Shown: one piece after another, positions 9,966 through 21,110 of the stretch
Layout of the letters: every line of letters begins with the position of its first letter
Numbering within the stretch: position 1 is the stretch's first letter
NCBI GenBank assembly: GCA_029062985.1
Contig: JAIDPA010000231.1
Span: forward strand, 1 to 38,283
Direction: 5' to 3'
DNA length: 38,283 nt
From: Muribaculaceae bacterium
GTDB lineage: Bacteria > Bacteroidota > Bacteroidia > Bacteroidales > Muribaculaceae
Made by a program: the position numbers and the translations under genes
The notes under the pieces: generated by a model
What the model was told of the DNA's origin: nothing
The model's input: the letters and a program-made list of their open reading frames with translations, nothing else
Database searches by the model: none

Positions 9966-11189
9966 ATGAAATTCCTGAAAAAATTTTCTTTCCTGACATT
10001 GGTGGCTCTTTTAGGGATAACCGAAAATGTCATGGCACAAAACGATATCAAAAACGAAGATTTCAATCCGGTCAATACAGGTGTTACCACACTGAGCATC
10101 ACTCCGGATGCGCGTGGTTCGGGAATGGGAAACCTCGGAGCTGCCACTGACCCGGATGTGAATGCTCAATTCTGGAATCCATCAAAATATCCTTTTACAT
10201 ACAGTAGAGGAGCAGTTGCCGTGTCTTATACTCCCTGGTTGCGGAAAATTGTCAATGATATTTTTCTGGCTGATGTCACAGGCTATTGGAAACCGGGCAA
10301 CAACGATATTCAGGCAATAAGTGCATCTTTCCGCTATTTCTCGCTCGGAGAATTCACTGCAGACTCTGATAATCCTGACGTCGCCGTTCAGACAATCAAT
10401 CCTTATGAATTTGCAATAGATTTTGGATATTCCAGAAAACTTTCTGAAAAATTTTCTGTAGCGTTAGTATTACGTTATATATTGTCTGACCTTTCTTTTG
10501 ATAACACACTCTCCGGAGAATCAAACACGGCTGCGAGTGCTTTTTCATTTGATGCCTCGGCATATTACGTCACCTATCCTATGGTCGGCAGAAACGAATG
10601 TCAGTTTGCATGGGGTGTGGATATTTCCAATATAGGTACAAAAGTCAGTTATGATCATGGTGCTACCTATGCTTACCTTCCTACCAATTTGAGGTTGGGA
10701 GCTCAGTTTATGTTTCCTGTGGCGGATTACAACACACTTTCATTCGGTCTTGACCTTAACAAACTTCTGGTTCCTACAATGCCTCGTCAGAAAGACTATG
10801 ATATGGATACCTTGGAAGGACAGACTGAATATGAAGAAGCGAGGGAGAAATGGGAAAATATGTCTCCCATAACAGGTATCTTTAAAAGTTTCACAGATGC
10901 TCCCGGAGGATTTTCAGAAGAATTGAAGGAGTTAGGAGTCTCTATTGGAGCTGAATATGCCTACAACCAGCAGTTTTTTGCCCGAATGGGCTATAACTAT
11001 GAAAATGCCATGAAGGGAGGAAGAAGCTATTTCACTTTCGGCGCGGGGTTTTCTTTGAATGTGGTGCAGCTGGATGCCTCATATATGCTCGCGACTGCCC
11101 AGAGTTCACCTCTTGACCAAACTCTGCGTTTCACACTCTCTTTCGATATGGAAGGACTCGGAGATTTATTCGGAAAGAAAAGAAGGTAA
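9966..11189 (+). CDS. porV: Type IX secretion system outer membrane protein PorV (LptO)
   Basis: 407 aa; signal peptide then TLSITPDARGSGMGNLGAATDPDVNAQFWNPSKYPF, a PorV N-terminal signature; linked to porU. Confidence 0.92.
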   Translation: MKFLKKFSFLTLVALLGITENVMAQNDIKNEDFNPVNTGVTTLSITPDARGSGMGNLGAATDPDVNAQFWNPSKYPFTYSRGAVAVSYTPWLRKIVNDIFLADVTGYWKPGNNDIQAISASFRYFSLGEFTADSDNPDVAVQTINPYEFAIDFGYSRKLSEKFSVALVLRYILSDLSFDNTLSGESNTAASAFSFDASAYYVTYPMVGRNECQFAWGVDISNIGTKVSYDHGATYAYLPTNLRLGAQFMFPVADYNTLSFGLDLNKLLVPTMPRQKDYDMDTLEGQTEYEEAREKWENMSPITGIFKSFTDAPGGFSEELKELGVSIGAEYAYNQQFFARMGYNYENAMKGGRSYFTFGAGFSLNVVQLDASYMLATAQSSPLDQTLRFTLSFDMEGLGDLFGKKRR

Positions 11190-11227
11190 GCTCAGTTTAC
11201 AAAACTTAATTATTTAATTCAAGAAAT

Positions 11228-11713
11228 ATGAAAACAAGGTTTCGTATAGGTCAGGGCTACGATGTTCATCGTCTTGTGGAAGAAAGGGAACTATGGATTT
11301 GCGGAATTAAACTACCTCACACTCACGGACTCTTAGGGCACAGCGATGCTGATGTTGCAATCCATGCTCTTTGTGATGCAATCCTTGGTGCGCTTGCATT
11401 ACGCGACATTGGCTATCATTTTCCGGATACGGATCCTGCCTATAAAGGAGCCGACAGTAAACTATTGCTTAGGGAGGTATGTCGTCTTATCCGTCAGAAA
11501 GGATGGGAAATAGGGAATGTCGACATTACAATAATGGCAGAGGCTCCAAAATTCAAGCCTCATATTGACGCCATGCGGGCTAAACTCGCTGAGGTGATGG
11601 AAATATCTGTTGATTGTGTCTCTGTAAAAGCCACTACCACTGAAGGTCTTGGTTTTACAGGCAGGAAAGAAGGCATTGCAGCTAATGCCGTAGCTCTTTT
11701 ATATGAACCTTAA
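11228..11713 (+). CDS. ispF: 2-C-methyl-D-erythritol 2,4-cyclodiphosphate synthase
   Basis: 161 aa; [64 protein letters not shown]. Confidence 0.97.
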   Translation: MKTRFRIGQGYDVHRLVEERELWICGIKLPHTHGLLGHSDADVAIHALCDAILGALALRDIGYHFPDTDPAYKGADSKLLLREVCRLIRQKGWEIGNVDITIMAEAPKFKPHIDAMRAKLAEVMEISVDCVSVKATTTEGLGFTGRKEGIAANAVALLYEP

Positions 11714-13811
11714 TAATAAGCAACAGGAAGCAGTCGAAGCCACAGAAGGAAGAGTAAGAGTTGTGGCAGGAGCAGGTTCGGGCAAAACCCGTGTCCTGGC
11801 TCACCGCTATGCCTTTCTGGTGAATGATATTGGAATAAGCCCGGGCAATATTCTTTGTCTCACTTTTACTAACAAGGCGGCTCAAGAGATGAAACGGCGC
11901 ATCTCAACAATGGTCGACAGAGGGAGTGTGAATGATTTCATCTGTACCATCCATAGTTTTTGTGCCAAATTTCTGAGAAGAGAAATATATCGGATAGGTT
12001 ATCCGAAAAATTTTACCATTATTGACGAGGAAGATGGTAAGGTGCTTGCTCGTCAGGCAATGCAGGAATTCGGTGTGGACCGTCGCAAGACTACTGCCGA
12101 ACGTTTCCTGAAAGGGGTTGCTGCCCTTAAAGGTTACGAACCGACCCATTATATCCAGAAACATCTCCTTCCTTGTTCCTCTACCATTGCTCCGGATGCA
12201 ACTGTAAGATACCTAAAGCTGCAGCTTAAGCAATTTGCTCTCGATTATGACGACCTGCTCTATTTCACATTGTATATCCTGAACCATTTTGAGGATGCAC
12301 GGAAATATTGGACTGAGAAGCTCAACTATGTAATGGTGGATGAGGTGCAGGATTGTACAGGTGACGACTGGAAGCTGCTCCATGCCCTGACACAGCATCA
12401 TGGTAATCTTTTTGTGGTAGGCGATCCGGATCAGGCAATATATGAATGGAGAGGCGCAAACCCTAAAATTTTTGTTGACTTCAAAGCTAATACGGATATT
12501 ATCCTCAATCAGAATTACCGTTCTACTCCCGACATACTCGATGTCGCAAACCACATAATTGAGCACAACAAAAACCGTGTGAAAAAAGAACTTTTCACCA
12601 TAAAGCTCAATGAACGGCAAGGCGTTCACCTTCATTCCAAATCAGAAAAAGAGGAAGCAGAATTTATTGCGGAGCGCATTGAAGAGGGCGTAAAGGAAGG
12701 GATGAGATTCAGCGATTTCGCTATTCTGTATAGAAGCAGTTTTCTATCCCGACATCTTGAGCAGTCGCTTTTAAAACGACATATACCCTATTCTGTGTGG
12801 GGAGGAGTAAGATTTTTCGAACGCAAGGAAATAAAGGATGTGCTGAGCTATCTCAGAATGGTTGCAACTGATAACGACGACCTCTCTTTCAGACGTATCA
12901 TAAATCTCCCTGCCCGTAAATTCGGAGAAGCGTCCATGAAGGCACTCACAAAAATAGCGGAAGAGGAGCACATATCTCTCATGCAGGCGCTGCGTTCAAA
13001 CATTGACCTCAAACCCTTCAATAAGCCACAGCTACGCAATTTCCTCAATCTTATTGATGCAGCCCGTGAGCGTGTTGCAATTATGCCTGTGTCGGAACTC
13101 ACTGACTGGTTGCTGAAAGAATGCGGGCTGGCTGACCTCTATAGAAACGATGAGGAAGAAGAACGTCTCGAAAACCTCACCGAACTGATGAATTCCATGA
13201 AAGAGTTTGAGAATGGCAGGCTTGATGAAGGAGATGCCGACCTGATTTCCTATCTTCAGGAAATCGCCCTCTACACTAATGCAGACCGCACAAACGATTC
13301 TGAAAAAGTAAGGATGATGACCATCCATCAGTCGAAAGGTCTGGAATTTCCGGAAGTATTTGTTGTCGGTCTCACTGAAGGCATTTTTCCAAACCATCGC
13401 TCTATCAGGGAACGCCGTCAGGATGGAGAAGAAGAGGAAAGAAGACTGATGTATGTCGCAGTGACACGTGCCGAGAAGATGATATGGCTGTGTGAGTCGG
13501 AAGGATATATGAATGAAAACGGTGCTTTGAAATATCCATCGCGTTTTCTATCGGAAGTGCCGGAAGGGATGCTTAAAATTGAAGGCAATCTTGATCCTGT
13601 ATTAAAAGCAGGCACAGAAGGTCTGGTGTCAATGCTGAATAATGAACTCGGTCAAGGAGCAGAAGCGCCTCTTGCTCCCGGAACGAAAGTAAGTCATAAA
13701 GTATTTGGAGAAGGAATAATTGAAAGTTACGATGCTGCCTCCAAATCCTACAAAGTAAAGTTCGGAGGTTCAACCCGCAATCTCCTCGCCCGCGTCCTGA
13801 CAGTCATATAA
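11703..13811 (+). CDS. UvrD/PcrA-type ATP-dependent DNA helicase
   Basis: 702 aa SF1A helicase; [73 protein letters not shown]. Confidence 0.94.
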   Translation: MNLNNKQQEAVEATEGRVRVVAGAGSGKTRVLAHRYAFLVNDIGISPGNILCLTFTNKAAQEMKRRISTMVDRGSVNDFICTIHSFCAKFLRREIYRIGYPKNFTIIDEEDGKVLARQAMQEFGVDRRKTTAERFLKGVAALKGYEPTHYIQKHLLPCSSTIAPDATVRYLKLQLKQFALDYDDLLYFTLYILNHFEDARKYWTEKLNYVMVDEVQDCTGDDWKLLHALTQHHGNLFVVGDPDQAIYEWRGANPKIFVDFKANTDIILNQNYRSTPDILDVANHIIEHNKNRVKKELFTIKLNERQGVHLHSKSEKEEAEFIAERIEEGVKEGMRFSDFAILYRSSFLSRHLEQSLLKRHIPYSVWGGVRFFERKEIKDVLSYLRMVATDNDDLSFRRIINLPARKFGEASMKALTKIAEEEHISLMQALRSNIDLKPFNKPQLRNFLNLIDAARERVAIMPVSELTDWLLKECGLADLYRNDEEEERLENLTELMNSMKEFENGRLDEGDADLISYLQEIALYTNADRTNDSEKVRMMTIHQSKGLEFPEVFVVGLTEGIFPNHRSIRERRQDGEEEERRLMYVAVTRAEKMIWLCESEGYMNENGALKYPSRFLSEVPEGMLKIEGNLDPVLKAGTEGLVSMLNNELGQGAEAPLAPGTKVSHKVFGEGIIESYDAASKSYKVKFGGSTRNLLARVLTVI

Positions 13812-13849
13812 AAAATGCACAGACTCAAAAATTGATGTCTGTGCATTTT
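13812..13849. terminator. Bidirectional terminator between helicase and dnaJ
   Basis: 13-bp perfect stem AAAATGCACAGAC (13812-13824) / GTCTGTGCATTTT (13837-13849), 12-nt loop, between convergent genes. Confidence 0.9.
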
Positions 13850-13875
13850 GCATAATCCTTATTTTTATATTCCGG

Positions 13876-15078
13876 TTACTCAACACCTCTGTTCTCCTTG
13901 TTGAAGATATGACGGAGACGGGAGAAGATTCTCTTCGCAGTTGATTCTGTCGGCACCACATTCGGAGCATCCTTAAGACTTTCTATGGCTGACTTCTCTG
14001 CGTCTGTCAATGCTTCAGGCACGTATACCATAACGTTTACAAGAAGATCGCCTTTTATGCTGCTATTCATCTGAGGAAGACCTTTTCCACGGAGTCGAAG
14101 CACCTTACCCGGCTGGGTTCCGGCTGCTATCTTCAGGCGTGCTTTACCATCCACTGTCGGGACTTCTGCCGATCCTCCGAGGGCAGCTGTCGGGAAATCA
14201 AGCATAAGATTATAGATAAGATCGTTGCCATCACGGATAAGATCAGGATTTTTCTCTTCCTGGATGACTATGAGAAGGTCGCCATTCACACCTCCATGTC
14301 GGGGAGCATTACCTTGTCCGCGGAGCGTGAGAGTCATGCCATCCTCAACACCGGCAGGTATGTGGAAGCTTACTATCTCCTCCTTCTTCTCTACACCCGT
14401 GCCATGGCAATAGCTACAAGGCTCGGTTATGACCTTACCTTCACCATTGCATTCGGGACAAACTGCCTCACTCTGCATTGCTCCGAACATTGTCTGCTGC
14501 ACTCTGTTGATGTAGCCCGTGCCGTGACAACGTTCACATGTATGGAAAGCTGTGCCATCTTTGGCACCCGTGCCCTTACAATGCTCACAAGCCACCTGAC
14601 GAGGAAGCTTCAGTTTCTTGTCGACACCATACATTATATCTTTAAGCGACACCTTTACAGTGATTCGCAGGTCTGTACCTTTGTTGACATGCTGACGAGT
14701 GCGTGCCCGACGCGAGCCACCCATATCGCCAAAAGGACTTCCACCACCCATATCGCCGAAAATATCGCCGAAGTGGGCGAAAATGTCCTCCATCGACATG
14801 CCGCCACTGCTGTAGAAACCACCTCCGCCACCGGCGCCACCGAAGCCCTGCGGACCCATATTATGACCGAACTGATCATACTTGGCACGCTTATCGGCAT
14901 CACTCAGCACATCGTATGCTTCAGCTGCTTCCTTAAATTTTTCCTCAGCTTCCTTATCACCCGGATTCTTATCCGGATGATATTTTATAGCCATCTTTCG
15001 ATATGCCTTTTTTATCTCATCTGCACTTGCGCTCTTGGAAACGCCAAGCACATCATAGTAATCTCTTTTTGCTGCCAT
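13876..15078 (-). CDS. dnaJ: Molecular chaperone DnaJ
   Basis: 400 aa; J-domain [38 protein letters not shown] region, four CxxCxGxG zinc repeats. Confidence 0.97.
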   Translation of the reverse strand: MAAKRDYYDVLGVSKSASADEIKKAYRKMAIKYHPDKNPGDKEAEEKFKEAAEAYDVLSDADKRAKYDQFGHNMGPQGFGGAGGGGGFYSSGGMSMEDIFAHFGDIFGDMGGGSPFGDMGGSRRARTRQHVNKGTDLRITVKVSLKDIMYGVDKKLKLPRQVACEHCKGTGAKDGTAFHTCERCHGTGYINRVQQTMFGAMQSEAVCPECNGEGKVITEPCSYCHGTGVEKKEEIVSFHIPAGVEDGMTLTLRGQGNAPRHGGVNGDLLIVIQEEKNPDLIRDGNDLIYNLMLDFPTAALGGSAEVPTVDGKARLKIAAGTQPGKVLRLRGKGLPQMNSSIKGDLLVNVMVYVPEALTDAEKSAIESLKDAPNVVPTESTAKRIFSRLRHIFNKENRGVE

Positions 15079-15125
15079 CTCTTTTGTGGAATTTTTTTGT
15101 GTCTGTTATTCAATTCTTATGCTCA

Positions 15126-15740
15126 TTATTGAGCCACAACCACTTTTGCATGGCGAAGCACTTTATCATTAATGGTGTAGCCTTTTTCTACAGTGTCAAG
15201 AATCTTTCCTTTCTGAGCCTCATCAGCCACAGGCACTACTGAGATTGCCTCATGACGTTCTGTATCGAACGTATCATCAGAAGGATCAAACTCCTTGACT
15301 CCATTCATGGCAAGATATTTTTTAAGCTTATTATAGATAAGCACCATACCCTCTTTAATAGCTGTGCTGTCATCGGTGTTTTCCGATGCCTTTATGCCTC
15401 TCTCGAAATCATCCATAATCGGGAGAAGGCCTTTCAAGACATTCTCACCTGCATTCTTTATAATCTCACTTTTCTCTTTGAGTGTACGTTTACGGAAATT
15501 GTCAAAGTCTGCCATCAGGAAAAGATATTCTTTCTTCTCCTTTTCAACCTGCTTCTGAAGTTCCTCCACCTGACTTTCCAAAGTATTGACTTCTTCAACA
15601 GCCTCAGCTTCCTCTACTGTTTCCGCATCGGGCGCTACATCTTCTATACCGACACCCTGTTCTTCCGGATTGACAGATTCATTCATATTGGCAGCTTCTT
15701 GTTCGCTACCTTTATTGTCATAAAAATTATTATTTCCCAT
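15126..15740 (-). CDS. grpE: Nucleotide exchange factor GrpE
   Basis: Start reassigned to ATG at 15740 (MGNNNFYDNKGSEQE...); GrpE core FLFLMADFDNFRKRTLKEK. The longer ORF to 15998 overlaps ispE. Confidence 0.92.
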   Translation of the reverse strand: MGNNNFYDNKGSEQEAANMNESVNPEEQGVGIEDVAPDAETVEEAEAVEEVNTLESQVEELQKQVEKEKKEYLFLMADFDNFRKRTLKEKSEIIKNAGENVLKGLLPIMDDFERGIKASENTDDSTAIKEGMVLIYNKLKKYLAMNGVKEFDPSDDTFDTERHEAISVVPVADEAQKGKILDTVEKGYTINDKVLRHAKVVVAQ

Positions 15741-15858
15741 AGCGGATTGATTTTTAAATTTACTTCTGCAAATATTTCGCCAAATTATGTTAAATCTGAC
15801 TTTTAACGACTGCACGGCGCTGTAAGACGCCGGAAAGCCTTTGTTTTGCTTATGTCGT

Positions 15859-16749
15859 CTATAATCCAAACAACCAAACACCGCTATAAGTTGACATAAA
15901 TTTGTCACGCAGACATTTTGCTGCCTCTTCCTCTCTGAATATGCCATAAATTGAAGAGCCGGAACCTGACATGGAGGCATAGACCGCTCCCCCTTCATAA
16001 AATTTTTCTTTCAGTTCGCGTAATTCAGGGTGATTGGGGAAGAGGGACTCCTCAAAATCGTTCACGACCATTTCCTTCCAGCGCTCAAGAGGAAGTTCAG
16101 GAAGAAAACGTAAATCAAAACTTGGCTTTTTTGGAGTAATTCCTGCGAATGCTTCTTTTGTAGAGATGCTGACATCCGGTTTTGCTATCAGAAGCCAATT
16201 CCCTCTTAGATTCAGATCAATAGGAATGAGCTTCTCCCCTACCCCCTCAGCAAAACAGGGCGTATTATATATAAAGAAAGGACAGTCAGCTCCTAATTTG
16301 AGCGCCATCTTTGCCAGCTGATTTTCAGAAAAAGGCTCATCAAACATTTCATTGAGAGCCATGAGGCAGAATGAGGCATCCGCACTCCCTCCCCCAAGTC
16401 CTGCCCCGTCAGGCAGATTCTTATCAAGAATAACATTTAGCTGACCTTGTTCCTCAGGCACACCATTCAACTCAAAATAGCTGCGTAAAAATAAAGTTGT
16501 GGCTTTTACTACAAGATTTTTCTCCGGAGAACATGCCAGACGTCGTCCCATCAGCTGAAAACGACATCCTGAAGGCTTACTCCTGTCAACTGAAAGTTCA
16601 AGTATGTCGTCAAACGGTTCAGGTTGCTGAGGCATGCCGTTTTCTATTCCGACCGGGAAAAAGACAGTTTCGAGATTATGATAACCATCTTCTCTCTTTC
16701 CTACTATGTTGAGACCAATATTTATTTTGGCATTTACAAATTTAATCAT
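15859..16749 (-). CDS. ispE: 4-diphosphocytidyl-2-C-methyl-D-erythritol kinase
   Basis: GHMP kinase; NAKINIGLNIVGKREDGYHNLETVF, LPDGAGLGGGSADA, ASMSGSGSSIYGIF. Confidence 0.95.
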   Translation of the reverse strand: MIKFVNAKINIGLNIVGKREDGYHNLETVFFPVGIENGMPQQPEPFDDILELSVDRSKPSGCRFQLMGRRLACSPEKNLVVKATTLFLRSYFELNGVPEEQGQLNVILDKNLPDGAGLGGGSADASFCLMALNEMFDEPFSENQLAKMALKLGADCPFFIYNTPCFAEGVGEKLIPIDLNLRGNWLLIAKPDVSISTKEAFAGITPKKPSFDLRFLPELPLERWKEMVVNDFEESLFPNHPELRELKEKFYEGGAVYASMSGSGSSIYGIFREEEAAKCLRDKFMSTYSGVWLFGL

Positions 16750-16775
16750 TCCGTAAAATTTTTAAGTTTAGCAAA

Positions 16776-18110
16776 CTAATTGAATTTAAAATATCTGCCT
16801 AAAGATGATTTCCATAATAAAGCGAGCACAACTCCTCTCATAAGCAGATATGATAAAAAAGCTATCCATATCATCCGGTTGCTTCCTACGTCGATATATA
16901 TTCCTCCTTTCCCTAATCTTATAAATGCCACTACAAAAAATATCGCCGATGCAAGAATAGTGGCTATCATCATCCGGCGTGTATCCGTGATGCCGACAAA
17001 GAATCCGTCATAAATAAACGCCCAGGCAGAGACTATAGGAATAAGGGAAATCCAGATAGTCATGTCAGTTACACCCTGCCTTACATTTTCACTGTCAGAA
17101 AGCAAATCAGCCACTGCTCCGCTACCTAAACCATAGGCAAGGGAGAACACAATAGCCATTGACAAGGTCCAACATAAAAGAGCTTTAAAGAATTTATGAA
17201 GCATCTCCTTATCTCCGGCTCCTGCCCACCTTCCTATAAGTGCCTCCCCACTGAAAGCGAATCCATCCATAAAGAAGGAAAAGAATTGGAAGAACTGCAT
17301 AATCACAACGTTGACAGCCAAAGTCAGTGCTCCCAAACGTGCTCCGGCAGCTGTAACACCCATAGTCACAGCTATGATGCATGCCGAACGGAAAAAGAGA
17401 TTACTGTTGACAGAGAAAAATCTTTTTAACCCGGCTTTTTGAATCACATCTCTGAGCGGACACCACATACCTTTTCCACGACGCATGATGACCACACAAA
17501 TTATAGCAATTCCGAGTCCTGCCCAATTTGAGATAAGAGTGCCCCAAGCCACCCCACTGAATCCTATCCCGCAACTGAAGACAAGCAGAAAGCTCGCCAC
17601 AATATTTATTACATTAACGGCTATCGCAATAATCATAGGATAGAATGTTGACTGCATGCCGACAAACCATCCACTGACCGCCATGACACCCAATAATGCT
17701 GGAGCGCCCCATATCCTTATCATAAAATACTCCCTGACATTCTCATTGACATCCTCTTGTGCCCCTATCAATCCTGACAGAAGATCAAACAAAGGAATCT
17801 GAAAAAGAATCAGAAAAGCTCCCGCTACCAAGGCTATAAGAAGAGACTGTGTAAATATTTTCTTCACTCCCTCATCATCTCCGGCGCCGAAAGCATTAGC
17901 AGTGAGTCCGGTGGTGCCCATCCTTAAGAAGCCGAACAGCCAGAACACCACGTTGAGCATCACAGACCCCACGGCTATGGCGGCAAGATATAATTCTGAG
18001 CCAAGATGTCCGGAAATGGCAGTATCACACAATCCAAGAAGCGGCACAGTGATATTGCTCACTATGGCAGGCACACTCAGCCGAAGAATCTGTCTGTTTA
18101 CGTAATTCAA
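16776..18110 (-). CDS. MATE family efflux transporter
   Basis: 444 aa, about 12 TM segments; LRLSVPAIVSNITVPLLGLCDTAISGHLG and FRMGTTGLTANAFGAGD. Confidence 0.92.
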   Translation of the reverse strand: MNYVNRQILRLSVPAIVSNITVPLLGLCDTAISGHLGSELYLAAIAVGSVMLNVVFWLFGFLRMGTTGLTANAFGAGDDEGVKKIFTQSLLIALVAGAFLILFQIPLFDLLSGLIGAQEDVNENVREYFMIRIWGAPALLGVMAVSGWFVGMQSTFYPMIIAIAVNVINIVASFLLVFSCGIGFSGVAWGTLISNWAGLGIAIICVVIMRRGKGMWCPLRDVIQKAGLKRFFSVNSNLFFRSACIIAVTMGVTAAGARLGALTLAVNVVIMQFFQFFSFFMDGFAFSGEALIGRWAGAGDKEMLHKFFKALLCWTLSMAIVFSLAYGLGSGAVADLLSDSENVRQGVTDMTIWISLIPIVSAWAFIYDGFFVGITDTRRMMIATILASAIFFVVAFIRLGKGGIYIDVGSNRMIWIAFLSYLLMRGVVLALLWKSSLGRYFKFN

Positions 18111-18284
18111 AATCGTTTTATTATATGGGTTTATTCTACTTTCACTACACCATGCTGAATTTAACAGCAGGCTCTTTCAAACCTTAAACCGGCTCGTGAA
18201 ACTCAAGATGATTGTTTATATAACGCAGAGAGGTATGCCTCTATGACATACCCCTCTTATTTTTATTGTCTGAAAGAAGAGATT

Positions 18285-21065
18285 TTATTTCTCTTCAGTG
18301 AGTTCGTAACCGAAATCCTGACCCTTTCTCAAAGGATTGATACCGTTCTTCATCCATTCAGGCATCGGAGCTCCCTTCAGATAATGGTCGAAGAATTGCT
18401 GAAGGCGAATGGTAATATCCTTCCTGTTGCGTCTCTCCCTCAGATTGTGAGCCTCACCATTATATTGCAACATCCATACCGGCTTATGAAGACGTCGGAG
18501 AGCCATAAACATCTCAATTCCCTGATACCAGGGCACTGCACCGTCGGCATCGTTATGCATTATCAAAAGTGGAGTATTAACGCGGTCAGCATGAAATACG
18601 GGTGAATTCGCTATATATAGTTCCGGAGCCTCCCACAGATTACGTCCGATTCGGCTCTGCCCCTGTTCATACTGCCCCTGTCTTGAATTACCTGATTCCC
18701 AGCGGATACCTCCGAAAGCAGATGTCATATTTGCTACCGGCGCACCTGAACCTGCACAAGCAAACATATTGGTACGCGTCACAAGGAAAGCTGTCTGATA
18801 ACCGCCCCAGCTCTGACCGTCAATACCTACACGTTTGATATCGACGTTAGGATATGCTTTGCAGACTGCCTCAACTCCGGAACAGATATAATCGTAAGAA
18901 TTTTCTCCCGGTATACCCGGCGTATAATGGATATCAGGCACAAAGACCACATAATCACGGCTCACATAGAACGGGAAGTTGATCCAGCTCCACGACGGTT
19001 CCATGTTGAAATGATGATATAGGTCAGAGGAATATGTCTCATAGAAGTATGCAATCATAGGATACTCCTTGTCGGGACTGAAATCTTCAGGAAGATAAAG
19101 GATACCTTGAGAGGGTTTTCCTTCGTATGTGGTCCAGCGGAAAAGGTTAGCTGTGCCCCACTTGTAATCTGCCATCTGAGGATTAGTATCAGAAATCCTT
19201 ACTGACTTTCCTTTCTCAATATCTGTTGAGACATAAACATTGGGAGAGGTGCTGAAATTGGCTTGAACCCAACTGTAAACATTTGAGTCTTTTCCTTTCT
19301 TCACATCAAAATATTCCCATTCTCCATAGAAATCAATCTTCGGAGCGGCAGCCTTCAAAGAGAACACTGAGGATGCGACACCATTCTTCATGTCGTCATA
19401 ATTGAAGACAGAATAGACAATCTGCTTCCCGTTCTGAAGGAATCTCTGCTCTCTGTCAGTCCTGACATAACGGAATCGCAGATTCCGTTTCCGACCTTCT
19501 CCCGCAGTCAGGCAGACCGGAGCAGCCTCTCCCTTCGGATCAAGACTCCATACATCATAACGGTCATAGACCAAAACCCGTCCGTCATTTTCTGTCCATC
19601 CCATCACTCCGTATTCATCCTTTATTTTTGCCGGTGTGTCGCGGTCTTCATCATAAAGGATGTAAGGCACTTTTGAACTAATATCTTTTGTAATTCCGGT
19701 AGCAATCTCATAAGTATAAAATGTGGTTCCGTCAAACCATAAAATATACTTATCAGCCGGCGAGAGCTTGAATGTGGAGTTGGCGAACTCTCCGATATTC
19801 TTTGATTCCCCGGTGTTCACATTTTTAAGGATGAGATCGACGGGATAGGTATAATCATATTGAGATTCGACAATATTCTTGCTGTCGACTACAACTGCCC
19901 AGTTTCCATCCCAGCGATCGGGTGAAAGCACACGGTCGTTTAGATTTTCTGTCATAAGCACCTGAGATCCTGTTGTCAAAGACATCACCACAGGGACATT
20001 GCTCTTTCTGAGTCTCTCAATATTCTTATTCGCCTGAGGAGGTGTATAAGGTGCATCCCAACGCCATATATCCAGTCCGGCTGTCTCAAAGCTGACGAGA
20101 GTGGTGTCATCGGGTGCTATATAGGGAGCGATACCTACCACCAGACGATTTCCGTTATATGAGAACTCAGGTTTGGAATATTGATTAAGAATCAACTGTC
20201 CCTTCTTTGCTGCTTCAACAGTGACAGGCTTGTTTATTGCCTCAAGTCTTGAAGAGGAAAGATCCGTGAGGAAGAGTTGGCTCTTTTTGGTGCCTGTCTT
20301 GACAGAGTCATCCGAAGCTATGAAAGCGAGGCGCGTTCCCTCTTTGTCAAACACAGGCTCTCCGTAAAATTCCTTATCCCGGTCAAGAAGATGAAATGAC
20401 GTGTCAGGAAGCAGAATAATTCCGGCTCCGGATGTGGCAAGCGTGTCCTTCTTCATCTTTTTCAGGTTAACTGCCAGCTTTGAACCATCTTCAGAAAATA
20501 CGTAATCGCCGACCCAATTTATCTTCTTGGTTGCTCCGGAAGATAATGATTTCAGAATCATTGGTTTTCCGGCATTCTTATCTTTTAATGCCTTTGGTTT
20601 GATATAAGCAGTGTCGCATGAAAGCCATGCAACCCAATCGCCCCCCTTTTTGCCGATTTTATAAGAAATGACACCCGGGATTTTTTCTATCTTGCCCGTA
20701 GAAAGATTAATTATCGACAAGGAATCCTGCGGAAGCTCAAAATTTTTCTTTTTAGCAATTTTGGCTGCCCGAGTGTCCTTGAAGAAAGGTTTGATAAGAG
20801 CTACTGCATACTTGCTGTCAGCAGTAAATGAGGGGGTATTTCCTCTTGGCACAACAATACGCTGTCCGGACGCCGTATTATAGAATGTCAGCGTCGGGTC
20901 TCCTTCCTGGGGAGACACAATGAAGCTTGCCCATTTTCCATTGTTCGATATGGGACCGTTAGTAAGTTTTTCCCATGAATCGAAATCACCATGTCCGAGC
21001 GTTTTCTTTGCCTCCAGACCATAGCTACAAAGCAAGGCAGCAGCAAGAAACAATATTTTCTTCAT
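18285..21065 (-). CDS. S9 family (prolyl oligopeptidase-like) peptidase
   Basis: 926 aa; signal peptide, beta-propeller-like N-terminus, catalytic GIDGQSWGGYQTAFLVTR, C-terminal H in YNGEAHNLRE. Confidence 0.92.
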   Translation of the reverse strand: MKKILFLAAALLCSYGLEAKKTLGHGDFDSWEKLTNGPISNNGKWASFIVSPQEGDPTLTFYNTASGQRIVVPRGNTPSFTADSKYAVALIKPFFKDTRAAKIAKKKNFELPQDSLSIINLSTGKIEKIPGVISYKIGKKGGDWVAWLSCDTAYIKPKALKDKNAGKPMILKSLSSGATKKINWVGDYVFSEDGSKLAVNLKKMKKDTLATSGAGIILLPDTSFHLLDRDKEFYGEPVFDKEGTRLAFIASDDSVKTGTKKSQLFLTDLSSSRLEAINKPVTVEAAKKGQLILNQYSKPEFSYNGNRLVVGIAPYIAPDDTTLVSFETAGLDIWRWDAPYTPPQANKNIERLRKSNVPVVMSLTTGSQVLMTENLNDRVLSPDRWDGNWAVVVDSKNIVESQYDYTYPVDLILKNVNTGESKNIGEFANSTFKLSPADKYILWFDGTTFYTYEIATGITKDISSKVPYILYDEDRDTPAKIKDEYGVMGWTENDGRVLVYDRYDVWSLDPKGEAAPVCLTAGEGRKRNLRFRYVRTDREQRFLQNGKQIVYSVFNYDDMKNGVASSVFSLKAAAPKIDFYGEWEYFDVKKGKDSNVYSWVQANFSTSPNVYVSTDIEKGKSVRISDTNPQMADYKWGTANLFRWTTYEGKPSQGILYLPEDFSPDKEYPMIAYFYETYSSDLYHHFNMEPSWSWINFPFYVSRDYVVFVPDIHYTPGIPGENSYDYICSGVEAVCKAYPNVDIKRVGIDGQSWGGYQTAFLVTRTNMFACAGSGAPVANMTSAFGGIRWESGNSRQGQYEQGQSRIGRNLWEAPELYIANSPVFHADRVNTPLLIMHNDADGAVPWYQGIEMFMALRRLHKPVWMLQYNGEAHNLRERRNRKDITIRLQQFFDHYLKGAPMPEWMKNGINPLRKGQDFGYELTEEK

Positions 21066-21110
21066 GTCGTTTGGTAAGAATAAAAGGTAGTAAATGAATA
21101 GTTAAAGTTG

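Noticed and set aside
12213-13397. Minus-strand ORFs (66-140 aa) inside the helicase gene
   Set aside because: Antisense to a conserved helicase ORF with intact motifs; no domain recognised.
14296-15132. 278-aa plus-strand ORF opposite dnaJ
   Set aside because: Fully antisense to dnaJ; low-complexity Thr/His/Cys composition arises from the complement of the Gly/Cys-rich DnaJ region.
15252-15806. 184-aa plus-strand ORF opposite grpE
   Set aside because: Antisense to grpE; hydrophobic composition is explained by the complement of Glu/Lys-rich coding.
18230-18257. Imperfect dyad AGAGGTATG/CATACCCCTCT between the MATE gene and the S9 peptidase
   Set aside because: Mismatched arms, and the T-rich side faces the wrong direction for the minus-strand peptidase gene; no further support.
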